DNA from: Tamarix chinensis
Lineage: Eukaryota > Streptophyta > Magnoliopsida > Caryophyllales > Tamaricaceae
Assembly: GCA_030549775.1 (NCBI GenBank)
Contig: CM060175.1
Span: forward strand, 9,198,455-9,262,454
Length of the DNA stretch: 64,000 nucleotides
Direction of reading: 5' to 3'
Shown here: positions 9,466-22,313 of the stretch, piece after piece
How the letters are laid out: every line of letters begins with the position of its first letter
Numbering within the stretch: the stretch's first letter is position 1
The notes under the pieces: model-generated
Databases searched by the model: none
Seen by the model: the letters and a program-made list of their open reading frames with translations, nothing else
What the model was told of the DNA's origin: nothing
Position numbers and translations under genes: made by a program

Positions 9466-11732
9466 CACATTGTTACACTACCCATCATTATTTTACAACC
9501 CTAACATGCATGTCTTAAGGCCATATCATACAATAATAACATAATTATACATATGATTCTCACACCACAATTTATTCACACCAGCATACTTCAACTCCAT
9601 AATCATGCCACATATAAAATAATTAATAATAATAAACATAGAATACATGGATTATGAAACATACAATGCATATAAACACACCAATGGCCTTAGTAAACCC
9701 TTACCTAAAACGACACCGGTCTTGGTGCACACTCCTATTCCACTTGAGGGATTTGATTGGGTTCACCTATTATATAATATAAAAGGAAATTGTGCTAATA
9801 ATGATAATATATTAGTAATAATGTTAAAAATGCTAATAATAATAATAATAATAATAATAAAAGGCAAAGTTGCGAGGCTTAATTAAAATTTTAGGTTTCT
9901 ACCCCTCCTGAAATAATTACAATATTAAATAATTAATTACACTAATAATAATAATATTAATTATATTAATAATAATAATAGTAAAATGTAATAATTCTAT
10001 TAAATAACTAAAATTCGAGAATAATAGTTTTTCTAACTCAAGAATACTTCCAAACCTATAAAGAAGATTTAACCATTAGATTACCATTGATAACAATAAT
10101 AATAATAATAATAATTATAATTATAATAATAATTAGAATCAAATTAACATTAAAAATTAAGATAAAAGCATAATAATCCTCAATAATTCAAAAGTAAGTA
10201 TTTAAAAGGACTAGGATTTCACCTTGAGTTGGTGGGGATGGGTGGCACTGGCGGTGGTTCCCGTAGGTGGCCGGAAAAGTGATCTAAGAGGGGTGAAAAT
10301 GAAGAAAAAGAGGGAAGGGGAAAGGAGAAAAATAAAATAAGCTTATGGTTCGGTGGAGGAGACTTAGCAGGAGATATTGGGTGGTTTATAGGGTGGAATA
10401 AGTGGCGTATGTGGCGGTGGACGGTGGTTTAAGGTTTCGGGGTGAAAATTCTGGCGAGATGAGCAGCAAAATTTGCACGATTATGGAGGCTCGTGCAAGA
10501 AGAATCGAAGGTTGAAAATGGTTTAGTTAATTAGATGGCGTTGTAGGGAATATTTTGAGATGCAGGGGTGGCGTTGAGGTTGGCTAACGGTGGAGAAAAG
10601 CGTGTCTGAAGTCGCGGTGGCGGGCGGTTCTCACTTAGGGTTTCGAGAAAGAAAAAGCTCCAAAAACGTCCATAACTAAGCTTTAGATGGGTTATTAGGG
10701 TTTTGGAGGTTGGCAGGATGGTTTTGGATGCTAGGGTTTGGGTGGCCGGCGTCAGAAATCGGCCGGCGATTGCTTGGGTTGGGTCGAAGTTCGCGAAGCC
10801 AAAGAGAGAGAATGAGCAAGATTTGAGGGTAACCGATCATGCCAAGCTAATGTGCGAGTCGAGAGGAAGAAAAATAGAGGTGAATCGTCCGGTCGGAGTC
10901 CTCATAGCTGGCGCCGCTATTATCGGGGGCGGAAGTTACAGGCTGCGTCGACGGAGGAGAAGGGAGGAAGAAGGAAGGAGGGGGGGTGAACCGGTCGGCC
11001 GAGAAAGAAAAGAAAAGGGGGAGAACCGGGCAGTCGGCGCAGACTAAATTTCATTTAAATAGAGCGATGCATTTTGACGGCAACAGGATCGAAGTGCAGC
11101 GCTTCGGGGTGGCTGCGCTGAAGGACAAACGGACGAGTGACTTGTGCCACGAGAAAGGAAAAAAAAGAAGGAAAGACGGGCTTGGGCCGCTGGGCTGGCC
11201 CAAGTCGGGGGAAAAGAAAAAGAAAAAAGAAAAGAAGAAGAAAGAAAAAGGAAGAAAAAGGAAGAAAGAAAAGGAAAAGGCAAAAAGGAAAAGAGAAAAA
11301 TAATTATTTTGGGTATTTAAATTTATTAAAATATTTGGGATATTTAAAAATAATAGTATTTAAATAAAATAATATTTAAACCCCTTTTTGGGCTAATTTA
11401 GGATTTTTAAAAGATTTTCCATAATTTCCATTTTAATTAGGAAAATACCCTAATTTTCTTCCATTAAATTATTTATAAAATTATTATTAATTTGAAACTA
11501 TTTTCTCCTTCTTATCTTAAATAAAATAATTTATTTAATTAATTTTTAAAATAAAATCCTGAATTAGCTAAAATACCGAAGTTTCTCCAAATTAAAATAC
11601 TTGTAAATTTCTTCTTAATTTTCCCTAACTAATTCCTTTTTATTTTAATCAAAGTAATTTATTTAAATAATTTTTCTAATAAAATATCATTGAAATATAA
11701 TTTATAAACATAGAATTTTTTGGGGTATTTCT

Positions 11733-12635
11733 ATATGTCATACTATTCCAAGGAAAAAAGGAATTCTTCATATATATATTTTTACTTAATGATTTAGTAG
11801 TAAAGCAATACATAAGTGATGATCCACCTCCACCTTAGTTATTAATACTCCTCATCATTCATAAAGCTTGCTAAAACCAACGAAATGCTAATAACCATTC
11901 ATACACTTATAATATATTTTGTTATGTAAATATGCGGGATTAAAAGATCATGTACATAAAAATAACAACAGGGAAGGGGGCACATCATAGGGAATTATTG
12001 TCACCATAGCCAATGGCATTACTCATTAAAGTTTGTATGGGATATGTCATCAGATTTATCATCATCATTATTACTGACATTTTAGTCTTGTATATTAAGT
12101 AACAATAAAATTTAATATTTTAATTTTAAAATTTTAAGGTGGAAGATAACTATACCTAAACATGACATGATATTTTGATCAGTATACACCTTAGTGAAAA
12201 AAAAATTATAGCATGGACATAAGCATAACAATGGTAACAATGAAAATTATATTTGCTATCAAATGTTAAAAAAATTTATCAATAAATGCTCGAGATCTAA
12301 AGTCGTACCAAAAGAAGTGCCTCATTGACACTACTAGCTGATAGATATCGATAGGTGATCCATATTCTCTTTTGCCTTTATTTAATTAAGAAGCCAGGTA
12401 ACACAAAAAACATATGTCCGATATTATGGGTTCCCCTTCACCTGATAGAAAAGAAGAATATATAATATAATAATGTCAGTAGGTTTGTTAATACTTTCTC
12501 AATGTACTCAACATTATTATGAACTAATATTACCGTATGTTGTTTAGAGTCCACATTCTCCAACTTTCAAAACTGGGAACCACCACATTACATATAGGTC
12601 AACCTATGCATCAGGGAGTACATCCCTATTGCAAA
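11733..12635. other. AT-rich sequence downstream of the MULE, nothing further recognised
   Basis: It probably includes the 3' flank of the minus-strand MULE. No terminal inverted repeat could be assigned. Confidence 0.35.
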
Positions 12636-14993
12636 TTACATGACTCCTGCATGTTTGACGATTATGTTTAGCTTCTCCACATCGACTGTAGTGTACAGTA
12701 GAGATATCCTGAAACTAAGATTCAATCCTTTTGATTTTTGGCCTACCAGGATTTTTCTTCACAATGGGGGATAGAATACACAAGTTTCTACCTTCATAAT
12801 CATCACCATCCCTAATTATTAGCTTACCGGTTATAGGCTCTAAGGAAGGAAGTTCATGAATCTCTATAGGGTTTATGGAGTTTTGGTATATCAATTCTTA
12901 TGCTTCCTTCTTATAGAAAGAATCGGTATAGTCATATAAATTATATTTCAGCTGATCAAGCACATAACAAATATGTGGATATGGGATTCCAGTGATTTTC
13001 CACTCTCTACAACTACAAGTCCTCTGATTCAAGTCCACAGTCAACTGTGTAGCCATAATTTCAACCTTGAACATTAAATGGGAATACATAATAGACCTCA
13101 TAACACATGAGTGCTTCATGTAGTTATAGTACAATATTTTGTTAATAGAAGGACCTATAGGGGTTTTCCATCTACATATTTCATTTTTCACAATCAACAT
13201 CTTCGTTGCAAGTTTATCAAAATAGGCTAACAGTGGTGAAGGTATGCTAAATACTCTCTCATTCCTCATCCACGAATTGAATGACTCAGCAATGTTGGAG
13301 TTCATTCAAGTCCATTATGGTTTAGGAAATTTACTTCGGGTCCAATGTTCTAGCTTAGTATTCTTCACCCATTTTACTAGCTTTATATTAAATGACTCAA
13401 GATTTCCCATACACATGTTGAAATCAACATCTGTATTGGCATATGCAATGGCATCAAATAAATCTAATGCATTTTCTTTCATTTGTCTCCTAGTAATCCC
13501 TAACTTCATCAGTTCATTGTTAAACTTCTCCTTCAAATTCCTCAAACAAAGATAATGGTTTTCTTCACCAAATATTTCAGCAACACTACTTATTATCCTT
13601 GGATGCCTGTCTGATAAGACAACTACTTCTAAAGACCGAATAATCAACTTCAGCTCTTTTAAAAACCAATGCCAATTATCATAGTTTTCACAACTAGTAA
13701 TGCCAATAGCTAAAGGGAGTATTCTATTATCTACATCAATAGTACAAGAAGACAACAACGTGCCACCAAATGGACCACAAAGAAGCCCGAAATCCACAAA
13801 AATATATGGTTTACAACCAAACATGGATCCTTAGATATAAGAAGAAAAAGATATAAAAATATGTGAAAATTTACAATCTTCAATGACAACAAAGGCTATA
13901 GAACCAAGATTTCTCTTCTTCACACGATCACATATCCAATCCAACATCTTATAGTGATCTTTTGGATCAGTATAGATAAAATATTTAGCACATTCAATTG
14001 TAGACCAAGCTTGAGAGTAATTAGTCTGAATGCTAGTTCCCTCTCAATATCCTTGCGGACTTCGTTAGGTCTTTAGTTAGATGTACTCCTAATCTTACCA
14101 AGAATAAGGTCCCCGACTAATTTAGAAGAAAAAGGTGGCTTATGTAATGTACAAATGTCACCAACCTTGTGTTGGTGCGAGTCATTAAATTTCCTAAATT
14201 TAACCATTGATGTATTCGGAATAGCATGTGCCTTAATGATGAATGGGCAATCATCTAGTGAACATTTCACAATCAAACAAGTTTTTGTATTCTTAGCCAA
14301 TTTATAACAGAACTCAAATGCTATATAATATTTATAAAGGTAGCTTCGAAATGCATTTGCACTTTCAAATATTTGACCTTGACCACTTATAATATTGGAC
14401 ATCACACTACCAACCCAAGTACGAGTAACATAAGCAACACTTCGAATCCCCATCTCAATACCCCTTGAGTTATAAACATGCTCATTTTCATAACTATTGT
14501 CATTTACTTTCAATACATCAGAGCCCATATTAGAATTCAAGTAGCCTACATTATCTCTAATTATGTGGGATGACCTTAAGATGAAATCTAAATAATCATC
14601 ATTATAAATTACATTAAAATAAAGAACATGGTTGACAAAATATTAATAATATAAAATAAGCATTGTAAAGAACTTATTGCAAGTTATCATCTGTCATCAC
14701 TTCTACATTTCCCACCGTGATATACGCAAAGCCATATTCTTCATTGAATTCAAAAATCTCCACAAGGGAAGCATCATCAACCAGTAGCATAATATTGACC
14801 TATCAAATTTTAAGTTATACCAAACATTTTTCTGTTAAGAAGATATATTAAACCTCTTGCAATAAACAGAAATAACCTCTTCAACACTCATACCATCATC
14901 TATTACCACTCCACTTTTACTACCACCATCATAATGAATGGATTTGTAATCCTTAACAATGGACGACCCTCCATAGTGTAAATACATATACAT
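12636..14993 (-). pseudogene. MULE (MuDR-type) transposase, broken
   Basis: Read on the minus strand from ATG at 14,993, the N-terminal part (MYMYLHYGGSSIVKDY, VVIDDGMSVEEVISVYCKRF) is the plant MULE N-terminal domain. After a stop and frameshifts comes the MuDR-type DNA-binding domain at 14,540-14,073 (ANAFRSYLYKYYIAFEF, then C-X4-C and H-X-H: CSLDDC, DSHQH). The MULE catalytic domain is at 13,824-13,315 with FVDFG, LLSSCTIDVDN, ENYDNWHWFLKEL and VVLSDRHPRI; its end continues at 13,305 with NSNIAESFNSWM. All three likely catalytic acids (VDF, SDRH, AES) are visible. The SWIM motif CSCREWKITGIPYPH has Tyr where the third zinc ligand should be Cys. A C-terminal GRPK stretch and a knuckle (RCGEAKHNRQTC) reach about 12,640. 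At least four interruptions rule out function. Confidence 0.88.
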
Positions 14994-17305
14994 ATGCCTA
15001 GATCCACACGACTACATAAACCTATTCATTATTAGCCAACGTATAAGTTACAAAGGTTTAAAAAGCAATAGCCAACATAATTATCATGTATATCTATATC
15101 AATACTACTATTTTAAGCAAACTATCCTTATTAACTTCCCTCTCTAATACATCAACATTTTATATAAAAGAAATCCTCAAAAAGATGAAGACTTTTAAAT
15201 TATGAGCACAACTACTAACCAAATCTTCAAAAAATATCTAACGCAACAACCACCATTCAAGGAGGTTTCAACACCATAGTCGCACAACTATATTTCTATA
15301 CCTTTCCCCCACAATTAATAACCAAAACAGAATGGGTGATAATAATCAAACCCCAAACTATCACAACTATAATTCAAATCCACAGAAATAATAAACTACC
15401 AATAATCACATATTTTTTAATGGTAATGTTAGATACAAATTAGCATCAATAGGAACACAACAAAATCAAATTAAAGAAAATCTCATGAAATCTACGAATA
15501 ATGAAGCCATTGTGGACATAAAACAAAGTAGTTGGACAATAATTTACTAGACAAAGAAGATCTAGATCAACAATGTATTATGTTAAATTGTGAGGTCGAA
15601 GGGTTAAAGGCGGTTTACTTCCAATAGAAAGACGACAATGAAAGGGATGGATTCAGAACAAAGAAGATAAGGGATGAAGAAGGAGAATAATGGTTGAGGA
15701 CTATAATGATGTTTATTGTAAATGGGACAACATTCGACAGTTTTTCACTGAAGATAAGGAATGAAGAAGAATCCCAACAAAATTACCCTGAGAAAGAATT
15801 GTAGAAAAAAAGTATTTATACACCGTTAATTCCTAGCCACACACCCAAGTGGTTTGGAGTAGAATACGCTGTAGTATTTAGACGTATAACTGCCTGCTTC
15901 GGGAGAAAAATAAATTTGACTCAATACTAAAAGAGATGGACACACACAAATTAATTTTATGAGGATGGGTTGCAGTCATTTTTCCCAATTCAGATTTATT
16001 TTAAGAAATATTTTAAATTTTTATTATCAGCAAATGAAAATAAAAATAATAAACCTAACATATATAGTTTTGACATGCACTTGTACATATAGGTATCATT
16101 CATTGTACACTTATACACTTTGGATGTACATTTAGGGATAATTAAATGTACTGCATTTTGTTCCATTTCTTAGTTAAAACTAGTGAAAGAATTCGATCAT
16201 AGTATGGACAAATTTTAATACAATTCCTTACTTAGTGAAATAAAAAAAATTTAATTTAAGTGTATTATAACTTACCTGTGGGTGAAACTCCAAATGTCCA
16301 CCTTACGTTTAAAATATAGAACAAGTAGAGAACGAATAACAAAGTATTTCAACAGAGTGAAGATCCTTCATAGATTTCAACATAACAAGATCAGGAAAAA
16401 TGGTATGACGCCCACCATTTCCATGTAATATGACTCAAATCATGGAGAAAAGGCAACATATCTAAATTCATACAAGTTTTTTGACATATACAATACATTT
16501 TAGGCTCCCTTATGGATATGTTAAGTTGAAATAGATTTTCTTGTTTTAATACAGTCAATTTTTTTAGAATAATTTATAACTAACATCATGTAAATCTTAA
16601 AAACATTTAATTTGCTGAATTTGATCCAAGTTTCAATAGGCTAAACCTATAAAAGCCACCCAGTTGAGGTTAGATATTAAAGATAGGTATTTTGTATTCA
16701 TTCCAAGTATTGTTGCATAGGAGGACATATAAGGCTGGTGAATGTGATGAAAAAAAGGTATGGTCCTTCATACACTGGGTACACTAATTTTTTTTCTCTA
16801 CTACCGGATGATGCATGTATGCATGTTCATTTAATATTTCTGTTTATTTAGTATATGATTTTGTTCTGGTATTTCCCTATTGATGCACCCCGTACTTACT
16901 AGGGAAAAAAGGGGAGCTATGAGCAAGACAATACGACCATATAAGGATATGTGCAGGGGCTATTCAACTAAAACGTTATACATATAATGTAATCCCAACC
17001 ATAGTACCTCGAAACAAACTTCAAACCTCATGTAAATACTGCAACATCAACACTCCTCTTAGTAATAAATCCTAGGATACAACAAAACGCTATAACCATA
17101 AGGTAAGGACAAAAAATTACATAAGCTACCCTCCAAAGATGAAACCATCTTAATATTGCAATTACTCCTAGTCATCCACAAACTAACAAAATAGCTAGTA
17201 GCAACCCATAATTGCTTGGGAACCAGCAAACTAAAGTAAAAAAAGAGAACCCTGTCAAACATACTTTATGCTCTATCATCCTATTAAATCCACGCTAGTA
17301 GAAGA
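14994..17305. other. Spacer upstream of the MULE, nothing recognised
   Basis: AT-rich DNA. The part next to 15.0 kb may be the MULE 5' region (promoter and terminal repeat), but I found no inverted partner for it at the 3' side. ORF 17,059-17,262 on the minus strand has no recognisable content. Confidence 0.3.
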
Positions 17306-18475
17306 TTGGTGGCATGCATGTCAAGGGTGAAGAAAATCATCGAATAAGACACTAATAAGACACTAATCATTTAAAGAGGAAGATTGTTGAGTCGGGCCCA
17401 AACTGGTTCACCGACTAATAATAATGGCTAGGAGCTGGGGTGCCTTGGAGACCGATCCACTGGAGAATCATAGTGGCCAGGAGCATTTTGCCCTGCATGA
17501 TTTCCGGTCCACCGGCTATAATAGTGAGGGACTTCATGCTTAAAAAACCAAACATAATGAAGCTAAGATGTGGGAGTTACACTAAGTACTTACAGTCAAA
17601 CACCATGTGAGTCAGGGCCAGACCGATCCACAGACAAATAATAGTGGCTAGAAGAGTTTTTTTCCAGGAGACCGATCCACCGAAAAATAATAGTGGTAAG
17701 GAGCGTTCTGCCCTGTATGTATTTCCGGTCCACCAGCTATACTAGTGGGGTTCCCGCACTTGCATGGATTAATAAAGAGTATGTGTGAAATGAGTATATC
17801 GTTAAGAGATATAAAGAATAAGTTTATTTGGAATGTAATTAGCCTTATTATCTGTATTATTATATGTTGCCTATATGATCGTGCTTGTGTTATGTGCCTT
17901 ATACGTTTGGCCTTAGTTGCACGGTTACCTTACTCAGTGCGTAGCGTACTGACCACTTGTTTCATGGGTGCTACTCATTCCCACAAGTAGAAGGTCCTTC
18001 TAACTTGGTGCATATCGATGATTCTATCTTCAATGTCTACGACACTTACGAGGTATTGGGCAGGGCTGAGAGTTGAGCCTAGATATAGCTTGGGGGTCGA
18101 GAGTGACATGGTTGGAGTCTATCATCCATTTTTATCTTTCCTATATCGTTATATTTTATTTTATTCTGTTGAACGATGTTTTATGTCGTTTGGTTCTTTG
18201 AAATTGTTCTTTTGGGTTGTACCTTTTGATTAATGCACTCTGATTTCCTGTACGGTCGATGACTCATATCATTTATGAATGCTCGTTTTAATTATCGACT
18301 CCTATTTGATGAACATCCCAATTAGCCTTAGCACTTGGTACGGGAACGGTAGAAGTGAACCGGTCTGGTACTAAGTGTGGCGATAATATTCCCATAATTT
18401 ACATTTTGTTATTTCACTTCGGCTAAACCTTTTCATTGAACAAAATTTTTCAGTTGTAAATTTTGGGGTATTACA
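17306..18475 (+). mobile_element. 3' part of a long LTR, sense on plus strand
   Basis: The right terminus GTAAATTTTGGGGTATTACA ends at 18,475. Working leftwards, the hairpin box (18,332-18,377), the conserved hairpin (17,923-17,949) and the reversed CCGGT-type motif array (17,395-17,755, six motifs in two groups) occur in the same order as in the LTR at 7860. Similarity to the 47.4-kb copy fades near 17,306 around the ATGCATGTCAAGGGTGAA string, so the rest of this LTR is missing or unrecognisable. No primer site follows the end, so no internal region is attached. Confidence 0.7.
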
Positions 18476-20590
18476 GTAATATACATTTAAAATGAATTTT
18501 TTTAAAAAAAGGGCATTAATATATGCTTTTGAGTTTTATTAGTCAGATCCTAGCCATGGAGTAAGTTAAATGTCGGTATTAGAAGAAGTAGAATGCCTCG
18601 ACCTTACTAGAGAAGTAGCATAAGAAATCCTCTTCTCTACTGAGCTCACAGACAACCTATCCATCACCTCATCCTATGGAAGCAAAACACACAACCAATT
18701 TATGTTTGTTCTTTAGTTTCCTGGTTGGGTTGTTAGGTCTCGCATTTATGATTTTGGTGAGACATAAATGGGCTTGGCTATTTACAGAGGATAAGTAGAT
18801 TATACGATTGATGTCCTTACTGCAACCTATTGTCAGACTATGTAAGTTGGGGAATTGTCCGCAAACTATAAGGTGTGGTGTTTTTAGAGGGTCAACTAAG
18901 CTGGGATGTTTTTAATTAGTTGGTATGTTGGACGCTATTTGTTTTTTTTAATGCGTATGATTTTCAACGATTGTAGATAGGACTGTTGGCTACGGGGGGT
19001 TCACGTGTTGTTACTATAATGGTGTTGCGGGTAATAAAGAAAGAAAGAAGTTGATTAAACAAGCCAACACTTTTTCTCCCTTGCTAGATGGATACTGGGA
19101 TAGGGACTAAATTTATCATTGTATGTATATGTTGATGTATATATATCCTTAATGTTCATTTGTTGGTAGAAGAAATATAGTTAGTTCTATGAGTAATCAT
19201 TTGAAAATGTCTTTGCTACATACTGATCATCATCATTTTGCTGCAGTCTTCATCCATCAAACCCGTCTTCCATCCCCATCGACAATCCTCCTTGAGCTTC
19301 CTTCTACCATAGCTTCTCTAGGACCCAACATTTATATTGGTTGGCAGTTTGATTCTAGCTCCAAGCTTTCTATTACGAGGCCTTTATCTCAACCAAGTTG
19401 TAGCATACCAGATTGATTTGAACAAGTAACTTCTAAACCCTAGTTCGATTACATATAATGAGATTGATGTCGAATCATTAATTACTTATAGTTTGTGGTT
19501 GAAGGATATTCTAGGCTTATTTGGGTATTATTGAGCCTTAGTTATTGAATTGCATCCCAAATCAACAGTCAACCAGAAATATATTCAATTGATCTTATAT
19601 ATTTGCTTCCCTTAAGCGCTTTCTTTTAAATTACAACTTGAATGTTAAACATATGAAAATTTCTTGAATTGATCTTATATATTTCCTACCCATTAATCTA
19701 ATTAAAGATGTTCTTGTCATTTGAAAAATTGACATGAAAATGTTTATCTAGACTTCCCCTGGTTATGTTCGACACATCTAGTTACTCATTTTTTGTGTGT
19801 GGATAATTCAGCTTCTATTAAAAAACTAATTAGTATTTGCATTATACACATATGTGTGTGTGTATACTTGTTTAACACTACTCTCTCTGCTGGGGAGGAC
19901 TGTTTATGGGGATGGAAGACGAGTTTTTGCATGTGTGTACATTACGTTATTCTATGTGTGCATACATTTAGGTTTCTGTTGTGGTATAGTGAAGTCTTAA
20001 AAGAAGTTTTTGAGTAAGCTCGATGAAAAAGTTTATCTGCCTCTTAATTCCATATTCAACATCACAATATCATGTTTGACAAAGGGATGGTAATAGCATA
20101 TGGTAAAATCTAGAGTAATTACTTTACTTGTAGCATTAATTTGTAAAGTTAATATTGAGTATTTTATCTTGCTTTAAACTGAAATATAGATTATCCAAAC
20201 TTTTTTAACAACTTGAATAGTTGAATGCCCCTTTTCTTCCCATTTGCTTATTTGCTAATCTACTAATCTAAAATGTGAACGATGATACACTTGATAGGAA
20301 CTTTCAATATACCCTCATTTGGTTTTGAAAATTAAGATTGAATGCACTATTTGAACTGTTAAAACTATTGTAAAATCAAGATCACATCTTACATTAAAAA
20401 AAGGCAAGTTAATTTTTTTTTACATTAATTTGTAAATGTTATAGTTATGATCTTTATATTCATTATTACAAGACAAATAATTATGATGAACATTATGAGG
20501 AGTAACATTTGTTTTTTGAATTATTAGATCTTTTATGGTAGATTATTAGGACTTATTTATGGATTCAGGTAATTATATTACTATGTTGTA
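18476..20590. other. Spacer with no supported gene
   Basis: Mixed AT-rich sequence. An open frame at 19,189-19,416 (75 codons, somewhat richer in GC than its surroundings) has no recognisable motif, splice context or neighbour and is not called as a gene. Confidence 0.3.
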
Positions 20591-20597
20591 TATATCT

Positions 20598-20708
20598 TAT
20601 AGGGGGTTTGAACATGGACCTTAACCCCTTATTCTTACCACTAGACTAACAATTTCAACATGTACCATAACCTTTGAGTCATACCATTAGACTATGCCTC
20701 CTTGGTAA
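20598..20708 (-). repeat. Possible tRNA-derived (SINE-like) fragment
   Basis: On the minus strand this reads GGCATAGTCTAATGG, then TTAGTCTAGTGGTAAGAATA and finally GGTCCATGTTCAAACCCC. The second and third strings resemble the A box and B box (GTTCRAA) of a tRNA-related polymerase III promoter at roughly the right spacing. No SINE tail or target duplication could be delimited, so the call is weak. Confidence 0.25.
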
Positions 20709-20732
20709 CTTTATATTTTAAATGTGGAGTTG

Positions 20733-21385
20733 TGCCTAGATGAATAGATCTTCTTGGCTTTTGATCATAGAAATTGCTGTAGAATCTAGGATCCTAGAGC
20801 TACTAATCTGCATCAATAGAAGCACTCCAGTAATTTAAAGGAAGATGTTGTATTACTTATTGTCATTCAGTATCCCAGCATTGTAGATGATAAATATAAT
20901 GTAGCGGCTATTACACTATGATTCTATAATAAATATTGGTACTTACCAGTTGTATATTGATAGATATCAATGAAGGTGGTGAGTATTTGTGTATAGTAAA
21001 TATAGACACAAATCAGCAATATCGCATATTGTTAGGCTCAAATTCAATACGCAGTACTGATATATCGGCATTATCGATTGATATTTGTTTCCATGAGTCA
21101 TGTACTTGATTTATTTATGTAGTTTCTTGCTTATTATGTAGCCATGTAGTAACCTATGCTACCATCTATCTCTCCCCACCAAAAATCCTTTGATTTGATC
21201 CCCTTGCAGGCTCTTTGCTATCTAGACTTACCTGGTTAGCTACAGTACTCTCAACTTCTGATTTGTAACAAAAATGGAGCAAAATAAGTTATGTCTAGAT
21301 AATTAGATTTTCTTGGCTTTTGATCATAGAAATTGTTGTAGGATCTAGGATCCTACGGGTGCTAATTTGTATCAATAGAAGCACT
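20733..21385. repeat. Pair of about 95-bp direct repeats
   Basis: A block beginning GCCTAGATGAATAGATC (about 20,733-20,828) recurs at about 21,288-21,385. Shared strings include CTTCTTGGCTTTTGATCATA versus TTTCTTGGCTTTTGATCATA, then AATCTAGGATCCTA versus GATCTAGGATCCTA, and CAATAGAAGCACT. The copies are about 555 bp apart and roughly 90% alike by eye. The ends do not look like LTR ends. The DNA between them shows no gene. Confidence 0.75.
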
Positions 21386-21659
21386 TTTTGTGTGCTTCTA
21401 ATTATAATAATAATGTATACTTTTCCTCTCTTCTCTTCTCTTCTGTTTCGCTCCGTTTCTACACATATAGTATGTTTTACTGGATGCTATTTTTAGAAAC
21501 CCTTATATCTTTTTAAATAGTTTCATATTGAGGTCAAGCACCCTTACCTTATGTGCACTGCTTTTTCAATAGTTTCTTCACCTCCCCTCCCCTTAGCTAC
21601 TACCAGTAACTGTGAGTGAGTACTCAAAGCTAAATATGCATGGCAGTAATTAATCAAAG

Positions 21660-21660
<1 letters not shown>

Positions 21661-21700
<40 letters not shown>

Positions 21701-21716
21701 TAATAATTATAATAAT
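21661..21716. repeat. (ATA)n microsatellite
   Basis: An almost pure run of ATA triplets with one interruption. The opposite-strand poly-Tyr frame is an artefact of it. Confidence 0.9.
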
Positions 21717-21837
21717 GAATATGCATGTATAATCAAATTAAACTTGAACTAAATATCATTTTCCCCTTTCCTTATTTTTTTCTTATATTCCATTCGCATC
21801 TATAAAAAATGAAAAAAAGAAGGAAAATTAAAAAAAA

Positions 21838-22000
21838 TTGGATGATCAATTGTATGAATACTAATATATATTTCTAATTAACATTTGTACTTTGTTATTA
21901 GGTTTGAGCTATCAAAAAATTTTGGATGATCAATTGTATGAATAATAATATATATTTCTAATTAACATTTGTACTTTGTGATTAGGTTTGAGCGATCGAG
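21838..22000. repeat. 84-bp tandem duplication
   Basis: GATGATCAATTGTATGAATA at 21,841 and again at 21,925, followed in both by a TATATATTTCTAATTAACATTTGTACTTTG-type block and AGGTTTGAGC. The copies differ at only a few positions, so the duplication is fairly recent. It lies just upstream of the Myb/SANT-like gene remnant. Confidence 0.85.
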
Positions 22001-22313
22001 GAAAATCATGGAAATCCTTAAGCCCTACTACTCACCTGACAAACAAGTCTTAGCAATTAAGAGATGAAATTGTAATTTCAATGTGGAAAGATAGTTTAAA
22101 TAGCTAGTGGTAGAGATATTATTATTGTTAAATTCACGTAGGAAAAAAATTGTATTCAATAAGTGTACTAAATGAAAATGTACTTTACATCAAAATTCTT
22201 ATATTAATTTTTATATTATTTGCATTATTGATTATCTAATAAGTTGTTTTCAATATAAATAATCTTTCAATAATGTACCGATTTTAGGATGTTTAACAAT
22301 TTTTTTGTGCAGG

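Larger units (their letters stand above)
7860..11732 (-). mobile_element. Long solo LTR (family with TGTAAYACC ends), sense on minus strand
   Basis: The left terminus is TGTAACACCTCAAAATTCAC and the right one is AATTTTTTGGGGTATTTCT. Flanking 5-mers are ACATG (7855-7859) and ATATG (11733-11737), a one-mismatch target duplication. Inside, from left to right, come a hairpin box (7943-7988), a second hairpin with a conserved flank (8306-8333), an array of CCGGTGGATCGGTC motifs (8519-8880), an AAACCCTAA-rich minisatellite (8935-9465), AAT microsatellites (9836-9861 and about 10,089-10,115), a purine-rich, GC-richer block (10,200-11,300) and an AT-rich end. No polyprotein lies between the ends, so it is a solo LTR. 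Sense direction is taken from a related copy at 33.5 kb, where a primer site follows the same terminus. ORFs in the purine-rich block are Arg/Lys/Gly-rich low-complexity frames and are not called. Confidence 0.7.

Noticed and set aside
10703..11367. Overlapping Arg/Lys/Gly-rich ORFs
   Set aside because: They lie in the purine-rich block of a solo LTR and show only compositional bias; three frames are open at once.
19189..19416. 75-codon ORF of slightly higher GC
   Set aside because: No recognisable motif, no splice context and a length expected by chance.
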